DNA from: Isochrysis galbana
Lineage: Eukaryota > Haptophyta > Isochrysidales > Isochrysidaceae
Length of the DNA: 64,000 bases
Assembly (NCBI GenBank): GCA_018136815.1
Contig: CM030935.1
Location: 6,764,095-6,828,094 of the forward strand
Direction: 5' to 3'
Of this stretch, positions 18,880 to 31,181 are shown in pieces. Made by a program: the position numbers and the translations under genes. Position 1 is the stretch's first letter; every line of letters starts with the position of its first letter. Below the pieces are notes generated by a model. The model worked only from the letters and a program-made list of their open reading frames with translations, had not been told where the DNA came from and did no database searches.

Positions 18880-19339
18880 CTCCACGCTGTGGGCAAGCTG
18901 CCGCTTCTGCCACCTTCACGCCGACAACCTGATCAAGCTGGACCAACAGAACCGCGCGTACGTGGACCTTGTGCTGCTGCCGCTCCTCCGGACGAAGCAC
19001 GTGGACTTGACGAGTGAAGCGATGCGCAAGCTGCACTTCGATCAGTACACCTTCCGCGGACGGTCCGTGGAGAAGGCGGTCACGTGGGGGATCCGAGTGC
19101 GCGCGTACCACACCTACTACTCCTACGCGGACGGCCGGATGCCCATCATGCTCTACCGCACATGGGACGATGAGGCGCCTCTCGCTGCTCGTTCCATGTC
19201 GCTCTCGCCGCCGTCCTCGCCCTCGCCCAAGCCCGCCTGCCCGCCTTCCTTTGCTGACGGGCTTCAGCCCGTCAGCCCCTCTGAAGTCGTCTCCTCCGCC
19301 GCGCCTGCCGCCGGCATGCCTCCTTCCTCATTGCCCTGA
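18880..19339 (+). pseudogene. partial unknown protein frame with CxxC motif
   Basis: From just right of the TIR element an open frame reads LWASCRFCHLHADNLIKL and continues in protein-like sequence (LRTKHVDLTSEAMRKLHFD, RAYHTYYSYADGRMPI) to a Ser/Pro tail and stop at 19339. There is no start codon in a good position, and the 5' part is missing or displaced by the transposon insertion. I do not recognise the family. It could be a spliced exon or a transposon-derived fragment. Confidence 0.4.
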
Positions 19340-19609
19340 GGCCCTATGGGCCTTCCCAATTCGTCACAGGCTTGCCAGGTGGAATGGAGGCGCTTGCGCC
19401 ACGTGCACCGAGCAACTTCCCCAGTGGCGCCAAAATTGCAGCCCAGTGGCGCCAGTGGAGAGGCTCGTGCACGCCCAGTGTCTCTAGGTGGGGACCCAGA
19501 CCCTGGTCTCTGGGATCGGGATACAGCACGGTGCATGGCACGTTCATGAAATGGAGCAGAATGGGTAGAGCGCTAATGCTAATGAGGCTAGAATAAAGAA
19601 GGTGTCACG

Positions 19610-19712
19610 GAACTAGGCCGAAGTGTCTGTGCTCAGGTGAATGGAGGGAGGGGCGTCTGTAGTGAAATGGTGTTTTATGTCCGCTTAGCGTTTTCGTACA
19701 TAACGTTAAAAA
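19610..19712. repeat. dispersed repeat, copy of 57773-57865
   Basis: The stretch TAGGCCGAAGTGTCTGTGCTCAGG, followed by GTGAAATGGTGTTTT and GTCCGCTTAGCGTTTTCG, is shared almost exactly with the sequence just downstream of the histone H4 gene. Confidence 0.75.
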
Positions 19713-20150
19713 GAAAACAAGCACATATGGATGACAAAAAAATCACCTGGCCCTCTTTTGACGGAACGCGACTTTGCCCATATTAAGGGCCACCCGGCTG
19801 CGGGCCGCCCCGCCGAGGCGGCGCGACCCTCGTCGGGATGGGAGGGGCCTCTGTCATAAGGCATGCCCAGTGGAGTGCAGGTCTCCCCTGCCTGATGTTG
19901 TCTCTCTGGGTTTTGCAGTCTGCTGCCTCCCATGGGGGGGGGCCAGCATGGCTGTTGTGTGTGGTATGGCCGAGGCCACGGGCCGTGTGTCGCGACCGGG
20001 GTCGCGCGCACCTGTTCGGCCTCCGAGGGCGGACGCGGCCGCTTTGCCAGCGACAGGTCCATGTGGGCAGGGGGGCCGCCATCGGCGGGGGGCCCGAAAG
20101 AGAGGGGAGTCGCGCCGGCGCGCTCCATCGCGACCAAGTATAAACTTAGT
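19713..20150 (-). mobile_element. MERA element, copy (143-codon frame)
   Basis: In minus orientation, CTAAGTTTATACTTGG is followed by TCGCGATGGAGCGCGCC. The ATG opens a 141-codon frame starting MERAGATPLSFGP and including SLAKRPRPPSEAEQ. Related copies at 22306-22690 and 51600-51872 share nucleotide sequence and the first part of the frame. The far end (CTGGCCCTCTTTTGACGGAA) also recurs at 59800-59825. No transposase motif is visible. Confidence 0.65.
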
Positions 20151-20259
20151 TGATATGGTGGCTAGGAAATGAGTGGACACGGGGTACTTCTACAAAAAAA
20201 CTCCTATAAATACTACTGGCCGGGATTGATCGCGGATTGGTTTGGTCTCTCTTCATTTC

Positions 20260-20364
20260 TCTCTCTGTCTTGCGAGCCCCTCCCGCCTCCTCTCTCTCTC
20301 TACTCTCTCTCTCTCTCCTCTCTTCTCTCTTCTCTCCACTCTCTCTCTCTACTCTCTCTCTACT

Positions 20365-20414
<50 letters not shown>

Positions 20415-20588
20415 CTCTACACTCTCTCTACTCTCTCTCTCTCTATACTCTCTCTCTTCTCTTGTCTCTCTCTCTCCCTCCCTCCCTCTCTCTTTCTCCT
20501 TCTCCCCCCCCCCCCCCTCTCTCTCTCTCCTCCCTCCCCCCCCCCCTCTCTCCCTCCCTCCCTCCACCCCCTTCCCCCTTCTCCCCCC
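20260..20588. repeat. CT microsatellite/polypyrimidine tract
   Basis: About 330 bp of (CT)n with C runs on the plus strand, ending one base before the chosen start codon of the next gene. Open frames through it are composition artefacts. Confidence 0.9.
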
Positions 20589-20589
20589 C

Positions 20590-22130
20590 ATGGCACTCAT
20601 CGGTGGCGGCGTCCACGCGCTCCGCCTTTCCCCAGGCTCTCCCATACAGCTCGAGGCTTCTCTCTCTCTGAGGAATGTGGCGGTGGCCCTCAGGCAGAGG
20701 GCGGCCACGGAAGAGGCAGGGGGCCTTAGGCATAATGGAGGCAGAGTAGAGACAGAGTGCCGTGCGGGCATGCTCAAGCTGCTCGTACGGCGCTCTGGCA
20801 CTCGCGATTGGCGGTTTGTCCTTGCTGTCTCCTCTCAGGCGGCGCTCCAGCTTCATCTCGAGAAAGGTGATGAGATTCTAGTACAAGGGGAGGGAGAGCT
20901 CGACGCGCTGGCGCAGCGAGTTGAGGTGCGGGATCACTGGGCGCGTCTGAGGACCGACCTTGACCGATGGGTCAGCCTGTGTGCCGCACGGAGGGCCGAG
21001 GCGGAGAGGAGGAGTGGAGAGGGATGGGAGGCGCAGGCGCTCTCGCAGGGGCTGCCGATTGATGCCGACGCGTTCGAGCTGTACAAGCGGTGCCGACGGG
21101 TGATTGGCAAGTACGGCCTAGCGCAGGGCGTGCCGCTCGCGCTGGACGCGACCGTCGCCCCGATGGTGCGGAGCAGGGCGGCCGGTGGCCGCGGCGAGTA
21201 CCGCGCGTGGGAGGACGTGCCCGGCCTGCCGGCAAAGCTGGGGCTGCGTGCTGTGGCGAGCGACGCGCTCTCGTTCCCGCTAACAGCCGCGCTGTGCATC
21301 TCGGCAGCAGGTGCGCACTCGACTGCTTCGCGCCCACAGACGCGCTGGTTTGCTCACAATGCCTGCATCGGTACACGTCGCGCAGGAGTCGAGCCCGACG
21401 CGGAGGGCGAGTTGCTGCTTGCGGTGTTGGGACCCGAGATGCAGTCCGAGATGGCGGGCCGGCGCAAGTGGATCGCTACACTCGGCGCACTGCCGCCGAT
21501 CGTCCGGCGCCTCCGCCTGCTGTTTGTGGGGCCGGGCGTGCCCGACAGCCTCGACGGCACGTCGGAGGTGTGGCCGCTCGAGGAGGAGGGCAGCGTGGAG
21601 CCGCGCGGCGCCAAGGCAGCACGGCACACAGCATCTGGCACCGGCGTCGTCGAGATTGCGTTTGTAAAGGGGTCCTACGTGAGGGCGGCGAGGCGCGCGC
21701 CGATTTCGTGGCGCACCAGACCAGCGATGGCTATCGCGTTCCATCCCGGGCTTGCCGAGCACGCGACTGACTGGGAGGCGTCCCTCCGCGCGCTCGGCAA
21801 GTTGGGTGTGCCAGTGGCGCTCTCGGCATATCACCCTCCAGGTAGCACCGCGCGGCGTAGTGCGCGCGGCGACCTAGTCGGGTGGCGCGGTGGTGAGTTA
21901 CCCGGGAGTCTGGTGGCCAAACACACAATTCTCACCCCTCCCGACCCCATGCGTCATGCCCTTCAGAGGCCGAGCTGGACGCGCGCTGCCTCCGGCTGAC
22001 TCTCGCACCATACCGCCCACGCGTGTTGCCGGCCAAGGAGAACCCCTTCGCCAGCCTTTTACCGCACCTCGATGAGCTCTTCCCAGGGCGCACGTACTCG
22101 GCGAACGCCTTTATCACGCTGGCAGTCTGA
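20590..22130 (+). CDS. MSS51 C-terminal-domain-like protein
   Basis: Two exons, 20590-21892 and 21967-22130, with a 74-nt GT-AG intron. The join gives E|AELDARCLRLTLAP and a 488-residue protein. The second half carries the pattern of the MSS51-like C-terminal region of MYND-finger proteins: ALSFPLTAAL, then LLLAVLGPEM, LPPIVRRLRLLFVGPGVP, then AIAFHPGLAEH, WEASLRALGKLGVPVALSAY, ending in NPFASLLPHLDE. I see no MYND finger at the N-terminus, so it may be a MYND-less relative or miss a 5' exon. The start is the first ATG after the polypyrimidine tract. Role unknown; the family includes a yeast mitochondrial translation factor, but that function should not be transferred. Confidence 0.65.
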
Positions 22131-22305
22131 AGTTTGAGAGCGGCCGCTCCAGCATCGTACAGGCAGGGCTCGGGGGGGGGGGGGGGGGGTGCGGCGCGTT
22201 TGCTATTGCGCGTTGGCTTGTGGCCGCTATTACATAGGCGGTAGTTTATTTTTGTGGGGTTGGAAGGGACTATTTATACTAGTATTTATGCAACCGCTAC
22301 TGCTC

Positions 22306-22690
22306 AACTAACTTTAAAGTTGGTTGCCATGGAGCGCGCCGCCGCTCCCCACCTCTCCTCGGCCCCCCCCGCCGAGGGCGCCCCCCCAATACCCATGGAG
22401 CTGTCGCAGGCGAAGCGGCCGGGCGGCCGCGTCCTCCCGCAAAGGCCGAGCAGGTGAGCGCGACCCCAGTCGCGCCGCACAGCCCGTGGCCCCGGCCACA
22501 CCAGGCACAGCAGCCATGCTGGCCCACCTCATGGTGGGTCACAGGCTGTCGAAAGCAGTAGAGCAGCACCAGATCAAAAGCGCCATTGCCCTCCACAAGC
22601 ATGCGCCTTATGGCAGAAGCCTCTCCCACCCTGGAGACGGCCGCGCTGCCCCGGCAGCGCGGAAAGAGGCGGGAGGAAATCCTCGCTCCT
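22306..22690 (+). mobile_element. MERA element, copy
   Basis: CAACTAACTTTAAAGTTGGTTG lies directly before CCATGGAGCGCGCCGCC. The nucleotide sequence then aligns with the copy at 19713-20150 for about 380 bp, including CAGCCATGCTGGCCC and GCCTTATG. The frame is short here because of indels. Confidence 0.6.
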
Positions 22691-22724
22691 GCTGGTGATA
22701 TTCTGCCCCTCCGATGTACCGCCT

Positions 22725-22966
22725 TTTTTTCTCAACCCAATATCCCCCATCTCTATTAGAGCGACAAGCTGGGCAACGCAGGCAGCATCAGGCGAGCCTG
22801 TGGGGAGCGAGGGATGGATCAGCAGGGTCGTGTGCTCTTGGTCAGCCATCAGGCATGCCAGGAGGGTGTGTGGTTCCTCCCCCACTGCAGGGGGGGAACG
22901 GAGAGGGGAGGGGCTCGTGCCCCCCCATGGGCAAACTAAGTATAAACTTAGTTGGCCGGTCGTGGT
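22725..22966 (-). mobile_element. family B element end, copy
   Basis: Minus orientation: CTAAGTTTATACTTAGTT, then GCCCATGGGGGGGCACGAGCC and CTGGCATGCCTGATGGCT. It matches 34010-34222 in the same orientation. It abuts the end of the preceding MERA copy, so two related elements lie tail to tail. Confidence 0.6.
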
Positions 22967-23057
22967 GTAGCCACTATTGCATGGGCAACCACACAATGTG
23001 AAGCCACCTCAGTATAGGTATGACGCCACTCTTGCCCTATGCTTTGGAGAGGACGAG

Positions 23058-26000
23058 CTACAAATCGCCAATATCACCGAACAGGTCATCCTCCTGCCCA
23101 TCCTCCTCCGGATCGCCGGCGCCGTTTGGAAACACGGCGTTAGGAACAACGTCGAGCGCCTTCATTTCGGTCCTCTGAAGTCTGCCCTCAGTCGGGGCGC
23201 CAACCCCTTCTTCAGCATCAAGGGCGGTGGCGGCTCCGTCATACAAAGCTTTGTTGGCACCATACTGCGCCTCTTTGCTAGGCGCATCGTCCGCGTGAAA
23301 GTCGCCGGCGACTAGCGAAATTGTCGATGCAGCACTCCGGGCGAAGAGCGCCCGCCGCGCGTTGACGGTGCGGTTGACCACAAGCAGCCACTGCGCAAAA
23401 TTCCACGGCACTGATGGTAGTTTGGATTTGGCTGCCAACGTGAGCGCAGTCACAGCAAGTGGCACGCTGGCCTTGTTCAGCACCGAGAGGAGAATACGGC
23501 AAACTTCGGCATCTACTGGCTCTAGTGCTCCTGCTACTGCTGGTCGAAGTAGCAATGAAGAGGCCTTGGCCGCCCTTGCAACGCCATCAGCGCCTGACCG
23601 CATCTGTGGTAGCGCCTCGGGTGGAGGGGGCTTTGGCCGCTTCGATGACGGCTCGCCAAGCTGCTCCCCACTGCGCTTGCGCCCCGTGGCACCCTTGGCC
23701 GCTGGTTTGTCGCGGGGCAAATGTCTGGTCGTTGCATCCGGTTCAGCGCCTGGCGTCCGAGCTGAATTCGCGCTGAACTCTGCGACGCGCGCCCTAACCG
23801 CGGCGGCGGCAACAACGCCGATGCCAATGATGCCGCTCTTAATAGCCCGCCTCGACTCAAGGTGTCCTCGCGTGATAGAGGTCGAGCGTTGCTTTTGCTC
23901 TAGATACCTAGCGCGTTCTTCCTTCAAGCGTGCGGCCATTGGTTCATGCTTGGCATCTCCCAAGGCCTGAAGCAAAGTAGTGCCAGGAGGGCGTGGGTCA
24001 TGTCGGGTGGGGCAAATGCTGCAACGTGTGCTCACCTACGCCTTACATGCGGCAGCACGGCTTCATTGAGCAATTGGGCCAGAGACGCGGAGCTTCCACA
24101 ATCCACGCGGCGCGCACCTCAACCAATAAAGAGAAGACATGGTCTTGGAAGATGAACTGATTTCGGGCCAGTCCGGCGGTTGCGGATTTAGGCATCCGTG
24201 ACCACGCACCCGTCACAATCACGTTGTACAACATGACCGTGCGTTTGGCACTTTGTTCCTTGCATCCCGCTAGTATCTCGGCCGTCAGACGCAACGCCAA
24301 GCCATCACCCGTCATCCACGTGCGCGTTGAGTTCAACAATGGCGCGGCAGCGGGCCTGCGTCCGTCGCTGACGGCTGATGAGTCCGCTCGACGTGACGAT
24401 CCTGCCGCCACTTCGGATCCTCCTGCCAGCGATGGACGCAGCTCGTATGCTGCATGCGCGGTGCACACCCAGAGGACTGGCTCGACCCTGCCTCGCTCGC
24501 CCGTCTGAGAAAAGTCGGCGCTCCACGCACGCAGCGGGCCCGCCCAAAGCCATGGCGACGAGGCACCTCGAGCGTACGCAATGAGGCGACCCCGTACGTA
24601 CACTTCGTCGTTGGCCGCAGGTGCCTCTTTGCCAAGCTCGGTTTTCTTGGCCCGGATGCCCTTTGGCATCGCCCGCAACACCGACCTGGGTTTGGCGCGA
24701 CGCGATAGCAATTCAAAGGTACTCAGACGAAGAGAAGGGTAGACTTTTCTTTTCGATACGAAAGGAGACTCCAACAGCGGAGGGGAGAAGAGTTGCAGCA
24801 TCGTCTGAACCTTCTCCTCCGAGATGGGGGTGTCTTGAGAAAAGCCGGGCATTTGGAAGAGGGGGGTATATGCCTCGTCAGGGTCACGGAGCCGGTAGAA
24901 GCATCCACCGTCGGTGCGGACCCAAAGTGCCGCGGGCCTGACGGAGTAGTCGAGCGAGCCGCATATGATGGCTCCAGTCAGGACTGGCAGGGATGGCAGC
25001 GCCTCAGCTTCTACGGAACTAGGGGTTGGCGAGCGTACGTCGCCAAGTAGTAGTATTCGAGGTTGGTCGGGCTGGCCAAGACTATCCAGCACAGAGAGAA
25101 GCGAAGGAGCTAAAGGATACTGTGCGGAGTCATACCTGTTAGGAAAACAAGGGGGGTTAGGGGATGAGTACACGCCGCCTTGTGCGAATTCAGGCCACGG
25201 GCAACTTTGGGGCAAGTAGGGCTAGCGACAGCCAACCCTCGACCATAGACCTGTTGACAACTATCGCTCACAGTCAAAGTGAGTCCTGGAATGGCAAAGG
25301 ACGGGCCAACCAAAGGTGACGACCGTGTATTACGTACCGTGTGGCATGTGGTGTCGTCTGTACAGCGCCACCAGCTTGTCTAATCAAATTCAGCGAAGCT
25401 TCCAAGGTGTCCGAAGCCAAACCGGCCGCATACGACAGACCATCCGGCTGAGAGGTGGCTGTGGGCGCACTCGTGACTGCGGCAGGCGCGCTCGCGACTG
25501 CGGTGGGCACGGGTGTGCTCGCGACGGCGGCGGGCGCGGACGCGAGCGCGCCCGCGGTGGAAGGGTATTCAGCGTGCGGATCGAAGGTTGGCACGAGGAC
25601 TGCCCTGAATCGATGCAAGTCCCTACATGGTAAACCATCTGATCCGCCTTCAGGATGGGCGTCAATTGCGTAGGAGGCGGATACCAGCGCCTCAGGTACG
25701 GGGCGTCCCCGTGTCCCTGGCGGGCTCCACCAGCTCTCAATACGCAAGTGGGGCTTGACGAGCTCGTACCACACGTCATCGGACGTTCCGGCTGAGCTGC
25801 TCCCAGCCGTACGGACCCATACTTTTGCTGAGCGCGCTGTGGCGGGAACGGGCGCAGTCCCAGAAACCATACCGGCATACACGACACGGTATTCGACGAC
25901 GGGCGCCGACTTGACCCACAGCCAGCCAGGTGTACTCTCGGCACCGGCAGTGCTGTTAGCCGAGTCGACGGCTAGAGCCGAGGCGGCAGCCTCGCTCGTT

Positions 26001-29000
26001 ACCGGATGCGTAGGGATAGGCATCGCCTGCCCGACTAAGCGCAGTGCGACGTCGGGTGCGTCCTGGCCTTGAGCGCCGCCACACATCACGTGACCAGTGT
26101 CGTGTGGAGTCGCCTTCCCGTCGCCGAAAGAGCCGGGCGCGAGCTCTCGAAACATGTCGATGGCGCATCCGTGCGCGTCCACGACCAGAAAAGAAGTCAG
26201 CCGGAGCGTGCGCGTCGCCTGTAAGGGTGCGGGGGTGCTTGTTGAGGCTCGCCATCCGATGGCACCTGCTTTAGGAGGCGAGCTCGTGACAGACCAGTCG
26301 TAGCATGAGGCGATCGGCGATGCGAAAAGGTAGGCGTCGGAGAGTGCGTGCATGAGTGAGCCACCAGGCACGCCCCATAAGCGGCGATAAAAATTAGCCG
26401 GACTAAAGGGGGGGGAACGGCGCACAAGATACCACGCGAGCCGTGTGCGTAGCCAAATGGAGTGCAGCCGGCCGCTGCCATGGTGGTGTAATGCCCAACC
26501 GACCACCGGGCCGGTGCGGATGCGCAGCCACGACGTTTCGCGCGCCTTGGCCCGCTCCGGAACAACAAGTCCCTCTAGATGGAGCACGCAGCAATCGGGC
26601 GGCTCCTCGACCTGGGTGAGCACCCGCTCAGCAGCCCGTATTGACGCAGGAGCCTGTAAGGTCAGCGGCGTGCCGATGCAACCCATCGACACCGAGTCGT
26701 TGACACCAAGAGCTTCGACCGCCCTCGCCGCCATCAGCTGCTCTTGCGTCAGAGCTTCTTGCCTCACTCCTGATATGAGCGCAGGGTGGTGAGCCGCGCC
26801 GCCCGGGTGTGGCTGTTGCGCCACGCCTATTGCCGTGCCGTTTGGCGCGGTGCCAATCCAGTAGTTGCCCCCCGCCTTCACATCAGATGATGAGGGCGGC
26901 GGCGCGCACGTCCAAGCCTCGACTCTAGCCTCGAGCCCCTTGCGTTGCAATTTATCAGCCGGTGGACGCGCCTCGTCCGTACGACCCAAATCGGGTTTGT
27001 GGGCGTCTTCCTCGTCGCTGGAGTCTGGTGACGGTGGCCGCGGCCATCGCCAGTCCTCGCCCTCCTTGGTTATGGAGATGGGGCCGTCGGGGTAGTGGTG
27101 CTTCCACTGGGTCACCTGCGGCGGGCAATGGCTGTCATCAAAGGCCAGAAAGAGCGGCAGCGACAGCTAAAAGCATGAGCTGGCCGCTGTGGCGGGTGCT
27201 GACGCCGTACAAGTGTCTCCGCCCGCGGTCCGTTGAACGTCCATCCCCTCACCCCTCTTCCTCCGGTTCAAGGTACGCTCTCCACATAGCGGCCCCAGGG
27301 ACAACTTTCCCTTCGAATTGAAATGTCAGCCTAACGGCGGGCGGCTCATGGTAGACTGCGATGGGACCACAAGGCAGGCGTGTTGGAAGACTCGCGGCTC
27401 ACCATGACATGGAAGCGCCCGTCCTTGTGCACCTTGGACACAGTGCAAGCCGCCCAGACAATCTTTCTCTTGCCGCGTTCCTCCCACTCGACAGCCGTCT
27501 GCAGCGCATCCCCAACAGCCGGACGCCGAGCGCCGTCGTTGTGCGAAGTTTCTGAGGTCTGCTTGCGCGGCGCTACGGCGGCCTGGAACTCGAGAGCCTC
27601 GATTTGCTTGCGGCTCGGCTTGGGCACGCGGCGAACCGGCAGCATCCCGGCCCCCCACGCCGAATGCTCTGGCGCCCTGGCGCCCATGGCCGGAGAGCTA
27701 CTCAAGGGAAGGGGAGGTGCCAACCGCGCTCCAGCAGGGAAGCCAGGGGAAACGCACAGCGCGTCGGAAGGGAGAAAGCCCGCTGGCGCATCGGACGGCG
27801 CGGGCACTGGCGAGTCTAGCAGTCCCAGATGAGCAAGGTCAAGCTGTGAGGAAAGGCCAGTCCGGGCGCTGAGCGCAGCGAAGGGCGCGGCCGACTGCAT
27901 GGGCGCCGGCGGGGGCATGAGGCCTGGATCGACGAGGCCAAGAGGTAAGGGGGGGGCGAGCTGGGCATGGGGCACAGTGGACACCATGGAGCCGGTCTGC
28001 GCGCATGATGGATATCCGGCGACGGTCCTGTTGGTGCACGCGTAGTGTGGATAACACGAGGGTGGCAGCAGAATTCGCCTAGCAGAAGGGCCCGCTGCGC
28101 TAGGTCCGAAGCCCGTTGTTGCGATTCCGTCGTTCTTTCCGTCGATGTGGGGAATGGACGTCTCTTTGGCATGCGAGTTTTCGGGCACGTTGAATGGCCA
28201 GGAGTGCACAAAGCTCTTGTTCTGCACGTAAGAGAGGGTCGCCGGAATACCGTTCGCGCTGCCGGCAGGCTGCGGTGCGGCCATGAACGTTGCAGACCCA
28301 CTAGCTCTGTGGTAGAGCGCAGCTGGTAGCAGAGCAGCATGCTCAACGCTGGGGCCGGCCTGAATGGCAGTGGAAGCCAGGTGGAAGAAGTTAGCACGTA
28401 AGGCGGACATGGAAGCGTTAGGTCCGGCCCCAATGTATGATGGCGCTGCTGCATCTAGGGCTTGTGGCTGATGCTGTGAGGCTACAGACAGCGGCTGGTT
28501 GAAGGTGGCTCCAGGCAACGGCTGGTAAAACTTGGCCACTGGAGGCGGCAGGTAGGAATAAGTGGTGGGGAGCGGCTGGAAAGAGGGGCCCGGTATGGCC
28601 ACCTGGCTGAACTTCAGTGCACTATTGATGGCACCCTGCGCGCGGCTGCATGCAGCCATGTCTGCAGGCGGCTGGCCGCTGGCACTCGCGGCGGAGAAGC
28701 CCATTCTAACCCACGGAGCCCACGTCGGTGAGGTGCTGCACGAGGGGGGGCTGGTTGGAGGCGACGGCACCGACTGAGTGGCACCGCAGCTGGCAGCAGG
28801 GTCTTGCCCGTACGATGCGGCAGGTGGGGCCATGTGCGACGTGGTGGGCGCCGCTGCCCCAGTCGCTTCCTCCATCGCGCGCAACGTTGGTGCGGAATCT
28901 GAAGAGTTCTGGCATTCTGTGTGCGCCGACGCTTCCTCACCACATGTCGCTACCGAAGTCGAGCCGCCCGGCGCGCTGCCGCCCTCCGCGTCCAACCCAC

Positions 29001-29874
29001 CGCTTGCCTCGCCTTCGGTAGCGGCGCTCTCCCTGCTGTCGTCGCTGCCACCGCCTTGGGTCTCGCCCTTGCTCATGCGCTCCTGGGGCTTCTCGCATGT
29101 GTTCCTGCGCGGAGTACAAATGTGCGCAGTAGCGCCGCTTCAAGCATGCTCGTCGCGAACACACGCGGGACGCGCGCACCCACGCGATACGCGCAGGAGC
29201 CGGGTCACCTGTCTGTCGGTGACATCCAGCAGAACCATCGTTGCGGAAGGTTTTCTGGCCGATAACGGTCCTCATATGGCAGACGGCGCCACTTGTCGCA
29301 CCTGCCGTCGTCCAGGGGCCAAGGTTGAGATTTGCGGACAGCCACTGCAGGCGCACTTGATGGGTTGCGTTCAAGCGTGGATGGTGTGGGCGCACTTGTC
29401 GCACTCCGCCCAATGACAGAGATCGACCTCGCTCCCCGTGTCGCTTTCCTCGCCACCATGCTCATCAGAGCTGTCTCCTCTGTCCTCGACACCCGCCCCA
29501 TGCGCCCGCTCGTCAGTAGAGCGTCCAGCCGGCGCCTGAGCACCTTCTCTAGCCGGCGCATGGCCACCCTCGCCTGCTGCCGCCGCCTGTGCCGGCGCCC
29601 AGCCCTCCTCAACGTGCTCTGTTGGCGGCAGTGTGGGCAGCCCGCCTTCGGTTGGCGGAGCGGTCGCCTCGCTCACGCTCGCCGGAGGAGTAGGCCGAGG
29701 CGAGGCGTCAAAGAGCGGCACGCTCCTTTCCATGATCAGCACGCCCGGTATTCCACCGCCAAGAGCCGGCTCAGGTGGCGGCGGCGAGACCTCCAAAGCC
29801 TTGCAGGCAGCCGTATACGCTGCGGGCGGCTCGCGTGCGCCTGGGGGGCCAAGCAGGGTCGCGAGCTTGCTCAT
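23058..29874 (-). CDS. multi-exon chromatin protein: CW zinc finger and three RFD/RFTS-like modules
   Basis: First exon from ATG 29874 to 29396, then 29209-29301, then a long exon from 29104 to about 27380. These three assemble a CW finger: WAECDKCDKWRRLPYE, LPQRWFCWMSPTDR and NTCEKPQER, giving the family's W, four Cys and spacing. A Tudor-like basic segment near WEERGKRKIVW ends the long exon. An exon at about 25337-27114 holds two modules (IWLRTRLAWYLVRRSPP, and AKVWVRTAG...DVWYEL). An exon at about 24050-25140 holds a third (ALWVRTDGGCFYRLRDPDEA). These resemble the W(I/V)RT..AWYRL..P...Y core of the replication-foci domain of DNMT1/MET1. The last exon (23058 to about 23970) is helical and basic and ends with a short acidic tail. 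No methyltransferase motifs are present. Boundaries near 27.3 and 24.1 kb are unresolved; two genes remain possible. Confidence 0.6.
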
Positions 29875-30399
29875 CGGCACGAGTCGGCCCTGCGCCAGAA
29901 TGGGGTGGGCGGCGGGTAGTCTGAGTGGGCAGAGTGGTGAGCGCGTCGCGTGAGGTTACGACTGTGCGGTGCGGTCACACTCAGAGCCTCGCCTTGCTCG
30001 AAGCCAACCTGCCTCGCCCGCCACGTGCTGTAGAGGGGTGGCTCACGGCCTCACACCCGCCGGCGTGCGCATGCGCCCTCTCGTTCAAAGGGCCGAATGT
30101 GCAGCGTGGAGCGTAGGAGGGCCAGGTAAGCCGAGGCGTCCCGGAGCGGTCCGAAAATGGATGCACGTGTGTCTGGCCTCCCACCCGCGTGCTCTACCTC
30201 TTACCTCTTGGTCCGTGAGAGCAAATTGGTGGAGCTGAAGGCGAGGGAGCTCCTGGTGGGTGTGGAGCGGTGGTCGGAGAGAGAGACTAAAGGCGTCCTC
30301 CACGCTCGCTGCGCGTCCAGTGGGGGCGTGAGGCGGTGCTCCCGCTCGCCCGCCGGTCTTGTGCCCGACCTCTGTCCCCTTCCTGTGCTGCTGCGTCGA

Positions 30400-30960
30400 T
30401 CGAGAGAGGGAGGGAGAGAGAGAGAGAGAGAAGAGGTCTCTCTCTCTCATCGGAGAGAGGGAAGTGAAGAGGATCTCTGTGGAGCAGAGAGGGCAGAGCG
30501 AGAGGGAGAGGGCGCCATCGAAGGGGGGAGAGGGAAGAAGCAGCGGCGTGCGACAGGAGGGGCAGATGCAGTGAGAGGGAAGGGAGGGGAGGGGAGAGGA
30601 CGGCATGGAGAGAGGGGGAGGGACGGGGGGGAGAGAGAGAGAAGTGGAGAGCGAGAGAGAGAGGCAGGGAGAAGGAGGAGGGAGAGATGAAGAAACTCAC
30701 GGGAGAGAGAGATGAGAGAGAGGGGAGAGGGAGGGAGGGCGAGTAAGAGAGGGAAGTGGAGAGCGAGAGAAAGGCAGCTGCAGCATGGACGGAGAGAGAT
30801 ACGTAAAGGCGAGAAGATCTTCTCTTTTTCCTTGTCCGCCCGCGGCCCCTCTACCTCTCTCTCTCTCTCTCTCCTACTCTCTCTCTCTCTTTCTCTTAGA
30901 AATATCTATTTTGCTCTCGCGGCTTCTTCTTCTCCACTTGTTTGAAATAAACGATGATAG
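30400..30960. repeat. GA/CT microsatellite and purine-rich tract
   Basis: (GA)n-rich on the plus strand to about 30770, then (CT)n from 30850 to 30900. The open frames here are compositional. Upstream to 30120 there is only spacer to the chromatin gene. Confidence 0.85.
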
Positions 30961-31181
30961 ATACAAGTCCGTCCGTGACAAACAATGCAGATATTTTTAT
31001 CGATAGCGGACGGACGCGATCCTCAGGTTTCCTCCACTGCTTACTCTTATTAAGGTGGCAGTCGCACGAATGGGGGGGGGGGGCGGGCGCGCGCGGCCGT
31101 GCTGGCTCCTCCTGCTGCCATGGGGCCTGGCGGCTGTGCTGGGCGCTCGGATGCGCTGTGCGGCCGTTGGAGGGACCAGCC

